Of a DNA stretch of 33,221 bases, positions 1 to 7,176 are shown one piece after another. The translations under genes were made by a program, and so were the position numbers. Below the pieces are notes generated by a model. The model did no database searches and had not been told where the DNA came from. It was given only the letters and a program-made list of their open reading frames with translations. This stretch comes from Parcubacteria group bacterium GW2011_GWA2_38_13 (GTDB lineage: Bacteria > Patescibacteriota > Patescibacteriia > Buchananbacterales > GWA2-38-13), in contig LBUD01000004.1 of assembly GCA_000992395.1 (NCBI GenBank), positions 1 through 33,221 of the forward strand, in the 5' to 3' direction. Every line of letters starts with the position of its first letter. Within the stretch, counting starts at the first letter, position 1.

Positions 1-161
1 TCTGTGGTGTGGCGAGCTTGTCGAGCAGTGGCGGGGCTGGCTTCCTTATTGGGGGTTTTGCTCAAAAAAAGTTCGAACATCAATCAAAAAACACCGCCAT
101 TTAGAGGACAGAGAGGTTTATAATATCTAAAAAGTGATTTGGATACACAAGATTATAATTT

Positions 162-749
162 ATGATTTCAGATACTTTAAAAGGTGTAATTTTTGGTGGA
201 TTATTGGGACTTATTTCTGGTTGGGGAGGTTTATTTATACAATCTTATATAGATGAACTTCAGGACAAAGGAGTAGCTAAAGAGGAAATATACGCGGAAA
301 CTAGGGGAATCCAAGAGACTTTAAGGAATTCCCTTTATAATTTAATGGAAAGCAAGTTAGACGTCGATTATTGAACCTATAGGTTTAAAAATCTTACACC
401 CACCGATCCAAAGGAGCATGACCAGCAAAATTTATCTGTAGAGCAATTTGAAAATGACAGAAATCAATTTAGTATCATTGTGGCAGATTTATATAGAGTG
501 ACAGGAAAGATTAGATCAATTTATAGATTAACAGATAAATTGAAAAGTGCAACCAATGATCTATTCTTAATCAATGAGCTATCATTTAAATATAAAAAGA
601 TTGATGAAAATAAAAAGCCTGCCATGACAGAATTAGATCAATGGCTATCAGAAGAAAGAGCTAGGGTCTTTTCGAATGCGAATGAACAAGTTGATGATAG
701 ATTCAAGTTACTTATTGAAGAATTGGAAAATCAGCTTCTTATAAATTAA
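162..749 (+). pseudogene. Membrane-anchored hypothetical protein, interrupted by in-frame TGA
   Basis: The two ORFs at 162-374 and 480-749 lie in the same reading frame. The 105 bases between them are open apart from one TGA at 372-374, so they read as one 195-codon gene. The N-terminus has one hydrophobic segment (residues about 8-28, Gly-rich), followed by a charged, helix-prone cytoplasmic or external region. The second ORF has only a GTG start and no ribosome-binding site, which argues against an independent gene. TGA is a normal stop elsewhere in the window, so readthrough by recoding is unlikely. It is either a decayed gene or carries an assembly error. I do not recognise the family and no function is assigned. 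It sits alone, facing a long non-coding region. Confidence 0.6.
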
Positions 750-1257
750 GTGGTTCCTGACCAAGATGGAAACAATGCTTCTTTAATCAACCTCCCGAAA
801 AACACTTAACGGTCTTCTTGATTGTAGTTGTCATCAGTTTGAGGCTTTGACGCTTAATATTTCAGTTTTGTGCGCATATCTCTATTTTATATGAAGAAAC
901 GATTGAATTTCGTTTTTTTATTGCTTTACATAGCAGTAAGCGAAATAAAATTAAAACAAATTACAAAAATTTTTTCGAAACGTTTGCGGTGGAATTAAAA
1001 AATATATTTAGCCGGTATTTCAGGCATTTTGATGCACAATGGATGCCCGATGGTTATATATTTCCATATATTGTGACATCAAAAAAATGTTTATGTTTGT
1101 AAGAAATTTATATTTAATGAGAAAGTTGGACATGATGATTATTCGTTTTTAAATATAGTCGCATTATTTTGGCTTTTATTATAAAATAATAAATAAAAGC
1201 CACGCTTTCACTCCGAAAGCTTTCGAGGCAATTATTTAAGTAATTAATTATAATACT
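750..1257. other. 508-base non-coding region
   Basis: This AT-rich stretch has no ORF worth calling on either strand; the reverse ORF at 1114-1314 runs into ppiA and has no family-like features. The only structure I see is a pair of stem-loops at 1170-1220, just ahead of the cyclophilin gene. A possible promoter for that gene is TTGGAC near 1125 with TTAAAT 17 bases on, but it is weak. Confidence 0.6.
1170..1220 (+). promoter_or_regulatory. Two consecutive stem-loops upstream of ppiA
   Basis: The first hairpin pairs TGGCTTTTATT (1170-1180) with AATAAAAGCCA (1192-1202), 11 bp without mismatch. The second pairs GCTTTC (1204-1209) with GAAAGC (1215-1220) around a 5-base loop. They end 37 bases before the ppiA start, so they may form a structured 5' leader. 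There is no T-run, so an intrinsic terminator is less likely. Confidence 0.4.
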
Positions 1258-1896
1258 ATGAATAAGACAATAGTATCTCTGCTGGCTATGGGCTTTATTG
1301 TAGCCGGGTGCCAAACGCAGAATCTAAAAAATAATACGAATGCTATGAATATAAATAATAGTGTTCCAAAAGCAAGCGATGTTTCCGAACAGAAAGCGAT
1401 ACCGACTCCGGAATTTTCAAAAGCAGTTATGAAAACAAGTATGGGAAATATCACGGTTGAATTTTATGTAAAGGATGCGCCAGCAACTGTTAATAATTTT
1501 ATCAAACTTGCCGGTGAGGGTTTCTATGACAACACAAAGTTTCATCGCGTAATCAGCAATTTTATGATTCAGGGTGGGGATCCGTTGTCAAAAGAGGCTG
1601 ATAAAAAGATGTTTTGGGGCACCGGGGGGCCGGGGTATGAATTTGAGGATGAATTCAATTCAAATCTGCTTGTGAGCGGGACATTGGCTATGGCAAATTC
1701 CGGTCCGAATACCAACGGGAGCCAGTTTTTTATTGTTACTGCCGAATCAACACCTTGGCTTGACGGAAAACATACGAATTTTGGATACGTCGTGGAAGGA
1801 AAGGATATTGTTGAAAAAATAGGGAAAGCAGAAACGGACAGTAGCGATAGACCCATTCAGGATGTCACCATCCAAAGTATTGAGCTTATTAAGTAG
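1258..1896 (+). CDS. Cyclophilin-type peptidyl-prolyl isomerase, lipoprotein
   Basis: Catalyses cis-trans isomerisation of Xaa-Pro bonds, probably helping proteins fold outside the membrane. The N-terminus is a lipoprotein signal peptide: MNKTIVSLL, a hydrophobic core, then lipobox VAGC with Cys18. An Asn-rich spacer follows, then a cyclophilin domain from about residue 58. Family motifs are visible: FHRVISNFMIQGGDP (Arg of the active site and the Gln), GSQFFIVTA, and WLDGKHTNFGYVV. Length (212 aa) fits a single-domain cyclophilin plus anchor. The ATG at 1258 is set by the signal peptide. There is no Shine-Dalgarno sequence. It converges on the peroxiredoxin gene and shares a terminator with it. 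Family assignment is firm; the extracytoplasmic location is inferred from the lipobox. Confidence 0.93.
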   Translation: MNKTIVSLLAMGFIVAGCQTQNLKNNTNAMNINNSVPKASDVSEQKAIPTPEFSKAVMKTSMGNITVEFYVKDAPATVNNFIKLAGEGFYDNTKFHRVISNFMIQGGDPLSKEADKKMFWGTGGPGYEFEDEFNSNLLVSGTLAMANSGPNTNGSQFFIVTAESTPWLDGKHTNFGYVVEGKDIVEKIGKAETDSSDRPIQDVTIQSIELIK

Positions 1897-1937
1897 GTTG
1901 TTTTTGTTGTTCTAGAAGTACGCATTACATGTAAATA

Positions 1938-1967
1938 AAAAACCTTCGGTGAAAACCGGAGGTTTTT
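1938..1967. terminator. Bidirectional rho-independent terminator
   Basis: AAAAACCTTCGGT (1938-1950) pairs with ACCGGAGGTTTTT (1955-1967) across a GAAA tetraloop, with one G-U pair. A-run and T-run on the two sides let it work for both convergent genes, ppiA and the peroxiredoxin. Confidence 0.85.
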
Positions 1968-1978
1968 GCGAAGTGAAA

Positions 1979-2524
1979 TTATTTTCCTAATGTTTTTTCG
2001 CCCTTTTTCCAGGTCGCAGGACACTTCTCTCCTGTTTGAAGAGCTTCAACTACACGGAGAGTCTCGGGGATGCTTCTGCCCACTGAGCCATCAGAAACAA
2101 GTAAGTACCGTAATATTCCCTTAGGATCAATAATAAAGGTTCCTCTTTGCGCCGAACCTTCCTCGTCTAAAATATTAAATTTTTTTGCAAGCTCGTGGGT
2201 AGTGTCGCCGATTACGGGATACATGACTTTATGAAGCCGCGAGTCAACATCAAACCATGCCGTATGGCTATGCACGCTGTCAGTACTTGCGGAAACAATT
2301 TCGCAATTTATTTTTTTAAATTCTTCATAATAGTTTGCGAATTCTTCAATCTCCGTAGGACACACGAAAGTAAAGTCTCGCGGATAAAAGAAAAGAACGA
2401 GCCATTTGCCAGCATAGTCGGAAATCGATATCGTATTTTTTCCACCCCGATGATAACAGGGCATATTGCTAAAAACTGGAGATGGCTTGCCAATCTGTAT
2501 GGCGTATGGTGATTCTTGGATCAT
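1979..2524 (-). CDS. 2-Cys peroxiredoxin (AhpC/TSA family)
   Basis: Thiol peroxidase that reduces hydrogen peroxide and organic peroxides in the cytoplasm. The thioredoxin-like fold is evident: FYPRDFTFVCPTE carries the peroxidatic Cys (about residue 55), an Arg lies downstream in AQRGTFIIDPKG, and a second Cys in GEKCPATWKKG near the C-terminus is the expected resolving Cys of the typical 2-Cys AhpC/Prx1 class. At 181 aa it is of normal length (AhpC about 187). No AhpF or dedicated reductase lies in the window. It is monocistronic, with its own promoter at 2552-2580 and a terminator shared with ppiA. The start has no Shine-Dalgarno sequence. Confident in family and class. Confidence 0.95.
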   Translation of the reverse strand: MIQESPYAIQIGKPSPVFSNMPCYHRGGKNTISISDYAGKWLVLFFYPRDFTFVCPTEIEEFANYYEEFKKINCEIVSASTDSVHSHTAWFDVDSRLHKVMYPVIGDTTHELAKKFNILDEEGSAQRGTFIIDPKGILRYLLVSDGSVGRSIPETLRVVEALQTGEKCPATWKKGEKTLGK

Positions 2525-2551
2525 ATGTTTGTGTTTAGTTTTAGTATTGTC

Positions 2552-2580
2552 ATAATACTCTATTTACAATATCTGCGCAA
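2552..2580 (-). promoter_or_regulatory. Sigma70-type promoter for the peroxiredoxin gene
   Basis: On the minus strand, TTGCGC (-35) and TATTAT (-10) are 17 bases apart, with the -10 about 28 bases before the start codon. The -35 is weak (3 of 6). An ATTGT...ACAAT pair flanks the -10 region and could be an operator, but this is only suggestive. Confidence 0.5.
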
Positions 2581-2609
2581 GATATCTTTATAAAAACAAA
2601 ATAATCGCA

Positions 2610-2638
2610 TTGACATTTTTTGTATTTCAAAGTATTAT
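2610..2638 (+). promoter_or_regulatory. Sigma70-type promoter for the envelope operon
   Basis: Perfect -35 TTGACA (2610-2615), 17-base spacer, -10 TATTAT (2633-2638), 5 of 6. Predicted start near 2645 gives a leader of roughly 35 bases before the lipoprotein gene. It probably drives the five closely spaced genes up to 4897. Confidence 0.75.
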
Positions 2639-2680
2639 GCCCTCAGTTGGTGTGGGATATTTATTATTAATCCATAGAAT

Positions 2681-3307
2681 ATGATTAAAAAAATTTCTAT
2701 AATACTTTTCGTATTTAGCTTTATTTTGGCAGGATGTGGCACCACGGATTTGACCAATTCAAACGAGAATACCAACAACGCCGACCAAGTTGAATCAGAT
2801 GTGAATATAAATACCAACATAAACACCAATGCCAGCCCTGAACCTCAAACAACTCCAGCACAAGAAGAGGACTATATCTCATATACGAATAAAGCTATAG
2901 GATATTCGTTGCAGTATCCCAAACGTTGGTATTGGAGGCATTACATTCGCAACGAAATAGGGGACAGAGATTCTCTTGTTGATGATTATTTTATTGCGGA
3001 TAGAGATAACGTCATTGATATTAAATCAGAAAATCTTGGGAGTATCGTTGTGGAAGTATCACGCCATGAATTAAAAGATTTTTTTTCCGGTATTGAAAAC
3101 TTTGATAAAAAAGATGTAAAAGTCGGCGGAGCAGATGCTTCCCGCTACGAGGGGGTAAGAAGTGTTGACTCGGGAAAATCTCAAAAAATTATAGAATATC
3201 AGTTTGCAAAAGATGGAAAAACTTATCGGATAATCTATACGAAAGTGGATAGTACGCAAGGCGAAGAGCAAATTTTTGAAAAAATTGTTTCAAGCTTTGT
3301 ATTGTAA
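2681..3307 (+). CDS. Lipoprotein with PsbP-like C-terminal domain, function unknown
   Basis: Secreted lipoprotein by sequence: a hydrophobic signal segment ends in lipobox LAGC (Cys19). An Asn/Thr-rich linker (about residues 22-62) leads to a globular domain that opens with YTNKAIGYSLQYPKRWYW. That opening resembles PsbP-like or DUF1795-type domains common in bacterial lipoproteins, a loose resemblance only. The length is 208 aa. It is the first gene of an apparent operon, with the holin-like gene 31 bases downstream. No Shine-Dalgarno sequence is present; the start is fixed by the signal peptide. Partner or ligand unknown. Confidence 0.8.
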   Translation: MIKKISIILFVFSFILAGCGTTDLTNSNENTNNADQVESDVNINTNINTNASPEPQTTPAQEEDYISYTNKAIGYSLQYPKRWYWRHYIRNEIGDRDSLVDDYFIADRDNVIDIKSENLGSIVVEVSRHELKDFFSGIENFDKKDVKVGGADASRYEGVRSVDSGKSQKIIEYQFAKDGKTYRIIYTKVDSTQGEEQIFEKIVSSFVL

Positions 3308-3338
3308 TTGTGATTATAATTTTTTATTCCAATATACT

Positions 3339-3689
3339 ATGAGGACTTTCATACATTGGATTGTTGCCACTTTAGCAATAATTATAACTGCATATTTATT
3401 GCCGGGAACGAAAATTGACAGTTTTTTCGCAGCCATGGTGACTGCCTTGGTTCTTGGGTTAATCAATGCCGTCATTAGGCCGCTTTTTATTATTTTGACA
3501 TTGCCGATTAACATCCTATCGTTAGGCCTTTTTACTTTCATAATCAACGCCGCCCTGGTGATGCTGACAGCTACGGTGGTGCCGGGTTTCCACGTGAAAA
3601 ATTTTTGGTGGGCATTATTATTTAGTATGGTTTTATCAATAATAAATTATATTTTAAGCCAGATTGAAAAAGATCAAAATGTTATATGA
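3339..3689 (+). CDS. Phage-holin-family (4 TM) membrane protein
   Basis: Small integral membrane protein of the family annotated as phage holin 4_2-like, widespread in bacterial chromosomes and not necessarily phage-derived. About four hydrophobic helices fill its 116 residues. The family hallmark GLINAVIRPLFIILTLPI is visible, followed by LFTFIINA and a Pro-Gly-rich turn (VVPGF). I chose the ATG at 3339 rather than the track start at 3276. The upstream extension overlaps the lipoprotein gene and is not family-like, while MRTFIHWIV starts the family normally. The stop overlaps the next gene by ATGA. Role unknown; there are no phage genes nearby, so lysis function is doubtful. Confidence 0.85.
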   Translation: MRTFIHWIVATLAIIITAYLLPGTKIDSFFAAMVTALVLGLINAVIRPLFIILTLPINILSLGLFTFIINAALVMLTATVVPGFHVKNFWWALLFSMVLSIINYILSQIEKDQNVI

Positions 3690-3841
3690 AAAGCAAAACT
3701 ATAACTAAAATTGAGGCGAATCCTTATATTGCAATAAAATTATTATACGCAGCGATTCAGGTTGCCACGGCGCTATTTTCATTGGTATTGATAATATTTT
3801 CTGTTATCAATATTGTCTTTGAGCTATTCTCTGCCGGATAA
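3686..3841 (+). CDS. Small single-pass membrane protein (51 aa)
   Basis: This gene is absent from the ORF track because of its length. It begins with ATG at 3686 inside the ATGA overlap with the holin-like gene's TGA, a typical arrangement for translational coupling, and ends with TAA at 3839-3841. The product starts MKSKTITKIEANPY and has one long hydrophobic helix (about residues 19-48) with few charges. It ends 15 bases before the pilin-like gene. I do not recognise a family. The overlap and the position in an envelope operon make it likely to be real. Confidence 0.6.
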   Translation: MKSKTITKIEANPYIAIKLLYAAIQVATALFSLVLIIFSVINIVFELFSAG

Positions 3842-3856
3842 TTATCATAAAATATT

Positions 3857-4369
3857 ATGAAACTTTCCGCGCTATCAAAAGGATTTACTTTTATTGAAAT
3901 TTTTATAACCATGGGTATTCTTGCTATTTTAGCCGGGATAGTTTTTTTTGTTTTTAATCCCGTACGCGGGTATCAGGTTGCCCGGGATGCGGAAAGGATG
4001 AATGTTGTGATCTCTTTAAGCGAGGCTTTGGCGCAATGCATTTTTGATAATAATGGCAAGATTCCCGAGGCAATCGCCGGAATGGTTGATGGCGCTTCCT
4101 ATATTATCGGTTCGGATACGGAAGGCTGTGAAAAAAATTGCTCTATTGTTGAAACACAAAGCGAATGCTTTGATATATCGCAGGTTCGGTGCGTATTGGA
4201 AAAACCATTTGTGCCCGTATATATTTCAGATCTGCCCATAGACCCTGATACAAAAAAATGGAGTAAGGAAAAAATCGGATATTATATTTCAAAAACATCC
4301 GGCAATGATATTACTCTAGGCGCCTGCAATCCGGAGAAAAGCATAATAAAAGTTTTAAAAGAATTTTAG
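3857..4369 (+). CDS. Type IV pilin-like protein (prepilin N-terminus)
   Basis: Has the class III signal: short basic leader MKLSALSKG, then FTFIEIFITMGILAILAGIVFFV, with prepilin peptidase cleavage expected after Gly9 and the conserved Glu at mature position 5. The hydrophobic N-helix would pack into a pilus or pseudopilus core. The C-terminal part (about residues 40-170) has six Cys, likely disulfide-bonded outside the cell, and the stretch SDLPIDPDTKKW is common in minor pilins and pseudopilins. No assembly ATPase, PilC or PilD is in the window, so it must rely on genes elsewhere. It is the fourth gene of the operon, with the next gene starting 3 bases after its stop. Major versus minor pilin cannot be decided. 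Confidence 0.88.
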   Translation: MKLSALSKGFTFIEIFITMGILAILAGIVFFVFNPVRGYQVARDAERMNVVISLSEALAQCIFDNNGKIPEAIAGMVDGASYIIGSDTEGCEKNCSIVETQSECFDISQVRCVLEKPFVPVYISDLPIDPDTKKWSKEKIGYYISKTSGNDITLGACNPEKSIIKVLKEF

Positions 4370-4372
4370 GAT

Positions 4373-4897
4373 ATGAAAATTCAGAAAAATCCGTCTTCGG
4401 ATACTTTTATAATCATTTTATTTATTATAATTATTGTAGCTGCTCTTGGGGTCCGGCTGGTACTGTTTCTCCGGGGAGATGCAGTCGCGCCCGCAAATAT
4501 CAATATGGCTATTTTGCAAAATGAAAAAGACAAAGATGACGAAATCGTTAAAAGAAATATTCAAGAATTTTCTCTCTTGAATGTTCAAGAAACATATGCG
4601 ACGGGTACGGTGGCAATCCAGGACGAGGGTACTAAGAAAAATATTTATGTCCAGGCTACACTTGCGGATATAACGTCAAAATATTCGTATAGGGTATTGT
4701 TCTATGGCAAGGAGCTCAATGAATGGAAGAGTTTGGGTGTTTTAGAAAAAAATATTCTTGGTTTGTATGAATTAAAAAAAGAAATTACTCAAAGAGAAAT
4801 GGATTATGATGAATTACGGGTGGCGCTTGTCTTTACAGATCGCAGCAGCACTACTCCCGGAATTACCATTCTTAAAAGAGAATTGCGTAATAATTGA
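4373..4897 (+). CDS. Membrane-anchored protein of unknown function
   Basis: Unrecognised 174-aa protein with a short basic N-terminus, one transmembrane helix (about residues 12-33), and a soluble domain that is probably extracytoplasmic. That part looks beta-rich (YATGTVAIQDEG, YRVLFYGKELNEW, LRVALVFTDRS), a little like small beta-sandwich domains of CPR surface proteins, but no motif is diagnostic. It starts 3 bases after the pilin-like gene, so it may be a partner of the pilin. Its TGA stop overlaps the -35 box of the uvrB promoter. Confidence 0.7.
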   Translation: MKIQKNPSSDTFIIILFIIIIVAALGVRLVLFLRGDAVAPANINMAILQNEKDKDDEIVKRNIQEFSLLNVQETYATGTVAIQDEGTKKNIYVQATLADITSKYSYRVLFYGKELNEWKSLGVLEKNILGLYELKKEITQREMDYDELRVALVFTDRSSTTPGITILKRELRNN

Positions 4898-4922
4898 CAC
4901 GCAAAAAATTTTATTCTATAAT
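4894..4922 (+). promoter_or_regulatory. Consensus sigma70 promoter for uvrB
   Basis: TTGACA (4894-4899), a spacer of exactly 17, and TATAAT (4917-4922): both hexamers match consensus fully. The -35 begins within the stop of the previous gene. Predicted start near 4929 leaves a leader of about 100 bases that holds a short hairpin, AAGGGA (4948-4953) with TCCCTT (4961-4966). No LexA-like box is apparent to me. Confidence 0.85.
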
Positions 4923-5028
4923 ATTGTTACAATAAAATCTATGTTTTAAGGGATACGAAGTCCCTTCATATTGGTATGGAAAAAATTCAAATTATTTTTG
5001 TGTCTTAGCATATACACTAATTTTTCGT

Positions 5029-6972
5029 ATGGGTTTATTTAAATTACAAGCGCCATTTTCGCCAAAGGGGGACCAGCCTAAGGCAATCCAAGAGCTGACG
5101 CGGGGATTTGAAAAATACAAACAGCAGACACTTTTGGGCGTGACCGGATCTGGAAAAACATTCACCGCGGCGCATGTTATACAAAACATTCAAAAGCCGG
5201 CGCTTATTTTGTCGCACAATAAAACGCTGGCGGCCCAACTGTATAATGAATTCACAGAATTTTTTCCCGAGAATAAAGTATGTTATTTTGTTTCTTATTA
5301 TGACTATTATCAGCCGGAAAGTTATCTGCCCGCAAGCGATACGTATATTGAAAAAGATTCCATGATTAATGAAAAAATTGAACGCCTGCGCCTTGAGGCA
5401 GCAATTGCGCTTTTAACGCGCAAGGATGTTATTGTCGTGTCTTCTATTTCCTGTATTTACGGTTTCGGCCAGCCGAAAGATTTTGAAAAAGAAAGCATTG
5501 TGCTTAAGGTTCAAAGTTCATGGCCGTCTGGCACGCGCGGTCTTGCGAGAAAACTTATTGAAATGCAGTATGTGAGAAATGATATTGAATTAAAGTCGGG
5601 AAGATTTCGGGTGCGGGGCGAGATTGTGGACATTGTATTAGCTTCGGGCACAATGGTTATTCGCGCGCATTTTTTTGGCGATGAAATTGAAAAAATTCAG
5701 GAATTGCATCCGGTTTCGGGAAAAATAATCCGCGAGCACGCCTCGGTTATGATTTTTCCTGCCAAAGCGTTTGTTGTCCCGCAAGAAAGGCAAAAAATTG
5801 CCGTTGCTGGGATACGGGAAGAATTGAAAATGCGTCTGAAGGAGCTTGGCCCCATTGAAGCTTATCGCCTAAAACAAAGAACGCAATATGATCTTGAGAT
5901 GATTGCTGAGCTTGGATACTGCAAGGGCATAGAAAACTATTCTCGCCACTTTGATCAAAGAGAACCCGGTAGCCATCCTTTTAATCTTTTGGATTATTTT
6001 CAATATACCAATAATGACGACTGGATGATGTTTATTGATGAAAGCCATGTCACTATGCCGCAAGCGCACGGGATGTATGTGGGAGATCAGTCAAGAAAAA
6101 AAAATCTTATTGACTACGGCTTTCGTTTGCCATCCGCTTATGACAACCGTCCCTTGAAATTTGAAGAATTTGAAAATTATTTGAAGCACGTTGTTTATGT
6201 GTCCGCAACGCCGGATGAATATGAATTGAAAAATTCAGGGCAAGTGGTAGAACAAATAATTCGTCCTACCGGCCTTGTGGATCCGGAAATTATTATAAAA
6301 CCGCTGGAAGGGCAGGTACGTGATGCCATTGTTGAGGTAAAAAAAATAACGGCAAAGGGCTATCGGACGCTTATCACAACACTTACAAAACGCATGGCAG
6401 AAGATTTGTCTGTATATTTAAAAGAAGCAGGCGTTCGGGCAGAGTATCTCCACTCGGAAATAGATACAATCGAAAGAACGGAAATTTTAAAAAATTTGCG
6501 GCTGGGAAAATTTGATGTTCTTGTTGGAATAAACCTGTTGCGTGAGGGCTTGGATTTGCCCGAGGTCGCGCTTGTGATTATTTTAGATGCTGACAAAGAA
6601 GGATTTTTGCGGAATGCAAAAAGTTTAATTCAGACCATTGGCAGGGCGGCGAGAAATATACATTCAAAAGTTATTATGTATGCCGAGACAATGACGGGAT
6701 CAATGCAAACAGCAATTCGTGAAACCAATCGCAGGAGAAAAATACAGATTGCGTATAATATAAAGCATAAAATTACCCCGCAAAGCATTGTGAAAGCGAT
6801 TAAAGAAGAAGAGGTTGTGATAGTGCCCGGAGAATTGGGAAATGATCTTAAGATTGATGAGTTGATTATTGAGCTGGAAGCCGAGATGCACACGGTCGCA
6901 GAGAATTTAGATTTTGAAAGAGCTATTGAATTAAGGGAGAAAATTCAGAAATTAAAAAGTTCTTTAAAATAA
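5029..6972 (+). CDS. uvrB: Excinuclease ABC subunit UvrB
   Basis: Damage-verifying helicase-like subunit of nucleotide excision repair. It is loaded by UvrA and hands the lesion to UvrC. Walker A is GVTGSGKT (about residues 37-44). The beta-hairpin that inserts between DNA strands is seen as YYDYYQPESYLPASDTYIEKD. The DEAD-like box is FIDESHVTMPQ. Helicase motifs include YVSATP, LTKRMAEDL and LIQTIGRAARN. The C-terminal UVR coiled coil (residues about 610-645, AENLDFERAIELREKIQ) binds UvrC. Length 647 is typical. It has its own consensus promoter, and uvrA follows 204 bases later after an inverted repeat. The start has no Shine-Dalgarno sequence but fits the family N-terminus (LQAPFSPKGDQPKAI). 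Confidence 0.98.
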   Translation: MGLFKLQAPFSPKGDQPKAIQELTRGFEKYKQQTLLGVTGSGKTFTAAHVIQNIQKPALILSHNKTLAAQLYNEFTEFFPENKVCYFVSYYDYYQPESYLPASDTYIEKDSMINEKIERLRLEAAIALLTRKDVIVVSSISCIYGFGQPKDFEKESIVLKVQSSWPSGTRGLARKLIEMQYVRNDIELKSGRFRVRGEIVDIVLASGTMVIRAHFFGDEIEKIQELHPVSGKIIREHASVMIFPAKAFVVPQERQKIAVAGIREELKMRLKELGPIEAYRLKQRTQYDLEMIAELGYCKGIENYSRHFDQREPGSHPFNLLDYFQYTNNDDWMMFIDESHVTMPQAHGMYVGDQSRKKNLIDYGFRLPSAYDNRPLKFEEFENYLKHVVYVSATPDEYELKNSGQVVEQIIRPTGLVDPEIIIKPLEGQVRDAIVEVKKITAKGYRTLITTLTKRMAEDLSVYLKEAGVRAEYLHSEIDTIERTEILKNLRLGKFDVLVGINLLREGLDLPEVALVIILDADKEGFLRNAKSLIQTIGRAARNIHSKVIMYAETMTGSMQTAIRETNRRRKIQIAYNIKHKITPQSIVKAIKEEEVVIVPGELGNDLKIDELIIELEAEMHTVAENLDFERAIELREKIQKLKSSLK

Positions 6973-7006
6973 AATTGAGAAATTAGGAAATTGTAGTTGT
7001 ATATTT

Positions 7007-7146
7007 CCCCTCCTCGTGAGCCTGCCAGCCTTGGGCTGGGAGGGGTAGGGGAGGTTATAGTAACGTTTTATAACATTCAGCGCTACCATGATCCCCTCCT
7101 GCCCTCCCCCCTGCCTACCGGTCAGGCAGGCTCATGAGGGGGAGGA
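7007..7146. repeat. Imperfect inverted-repeat element between uvrB and uvrA
   Basis: Left arm 7007-7056 (CCCCTCCTCGTGAGCCTGCC...) and right arm 7090-7146 are imperfect reverse complements around a spacer of about 33 bases. Each arm has its own hairpin: CCAGCC/GGCTGG at 7025-7039 and CCTGCCT/AGGCAGG at 7110-7130. It is far more GC-rich than its surroundings. It belongs to the CCCCTCCT...AGGGGAGG class of interspersed repeats that I recall from CPR and other genomes; family naming is from memory. Confidence 0.7.
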
Positions 7147-7176
7147 TCAGATGCAATAATAATAAATAATTATTTT

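Noticed and set aside
1-123. Open frame from the window edge ending GQRGL-stop
   Set aside because: Only 40 codons with no start in view and no recognised family; could be the tail of a gene but cannot be supported.
162-749. TGA recoded as glycine (Gracilibacteria-type code)
   Set aside because: Genes at 3689 and 4897 end in TGA and the large conserved genes have no internal TGA.
1249-1254. TATAAT just before the ppiA start as a -10 for a leaderless transcript
   Set aside because: Only three bases separate it from the ATG, too few for a normal start site; AT-rich chance is likely.
4948-4966. Hairpin in the uvrB leader as a terminator
   Set aside because: Stem of six pairs with no T-run behind it, and it lies after a consensus promoter.
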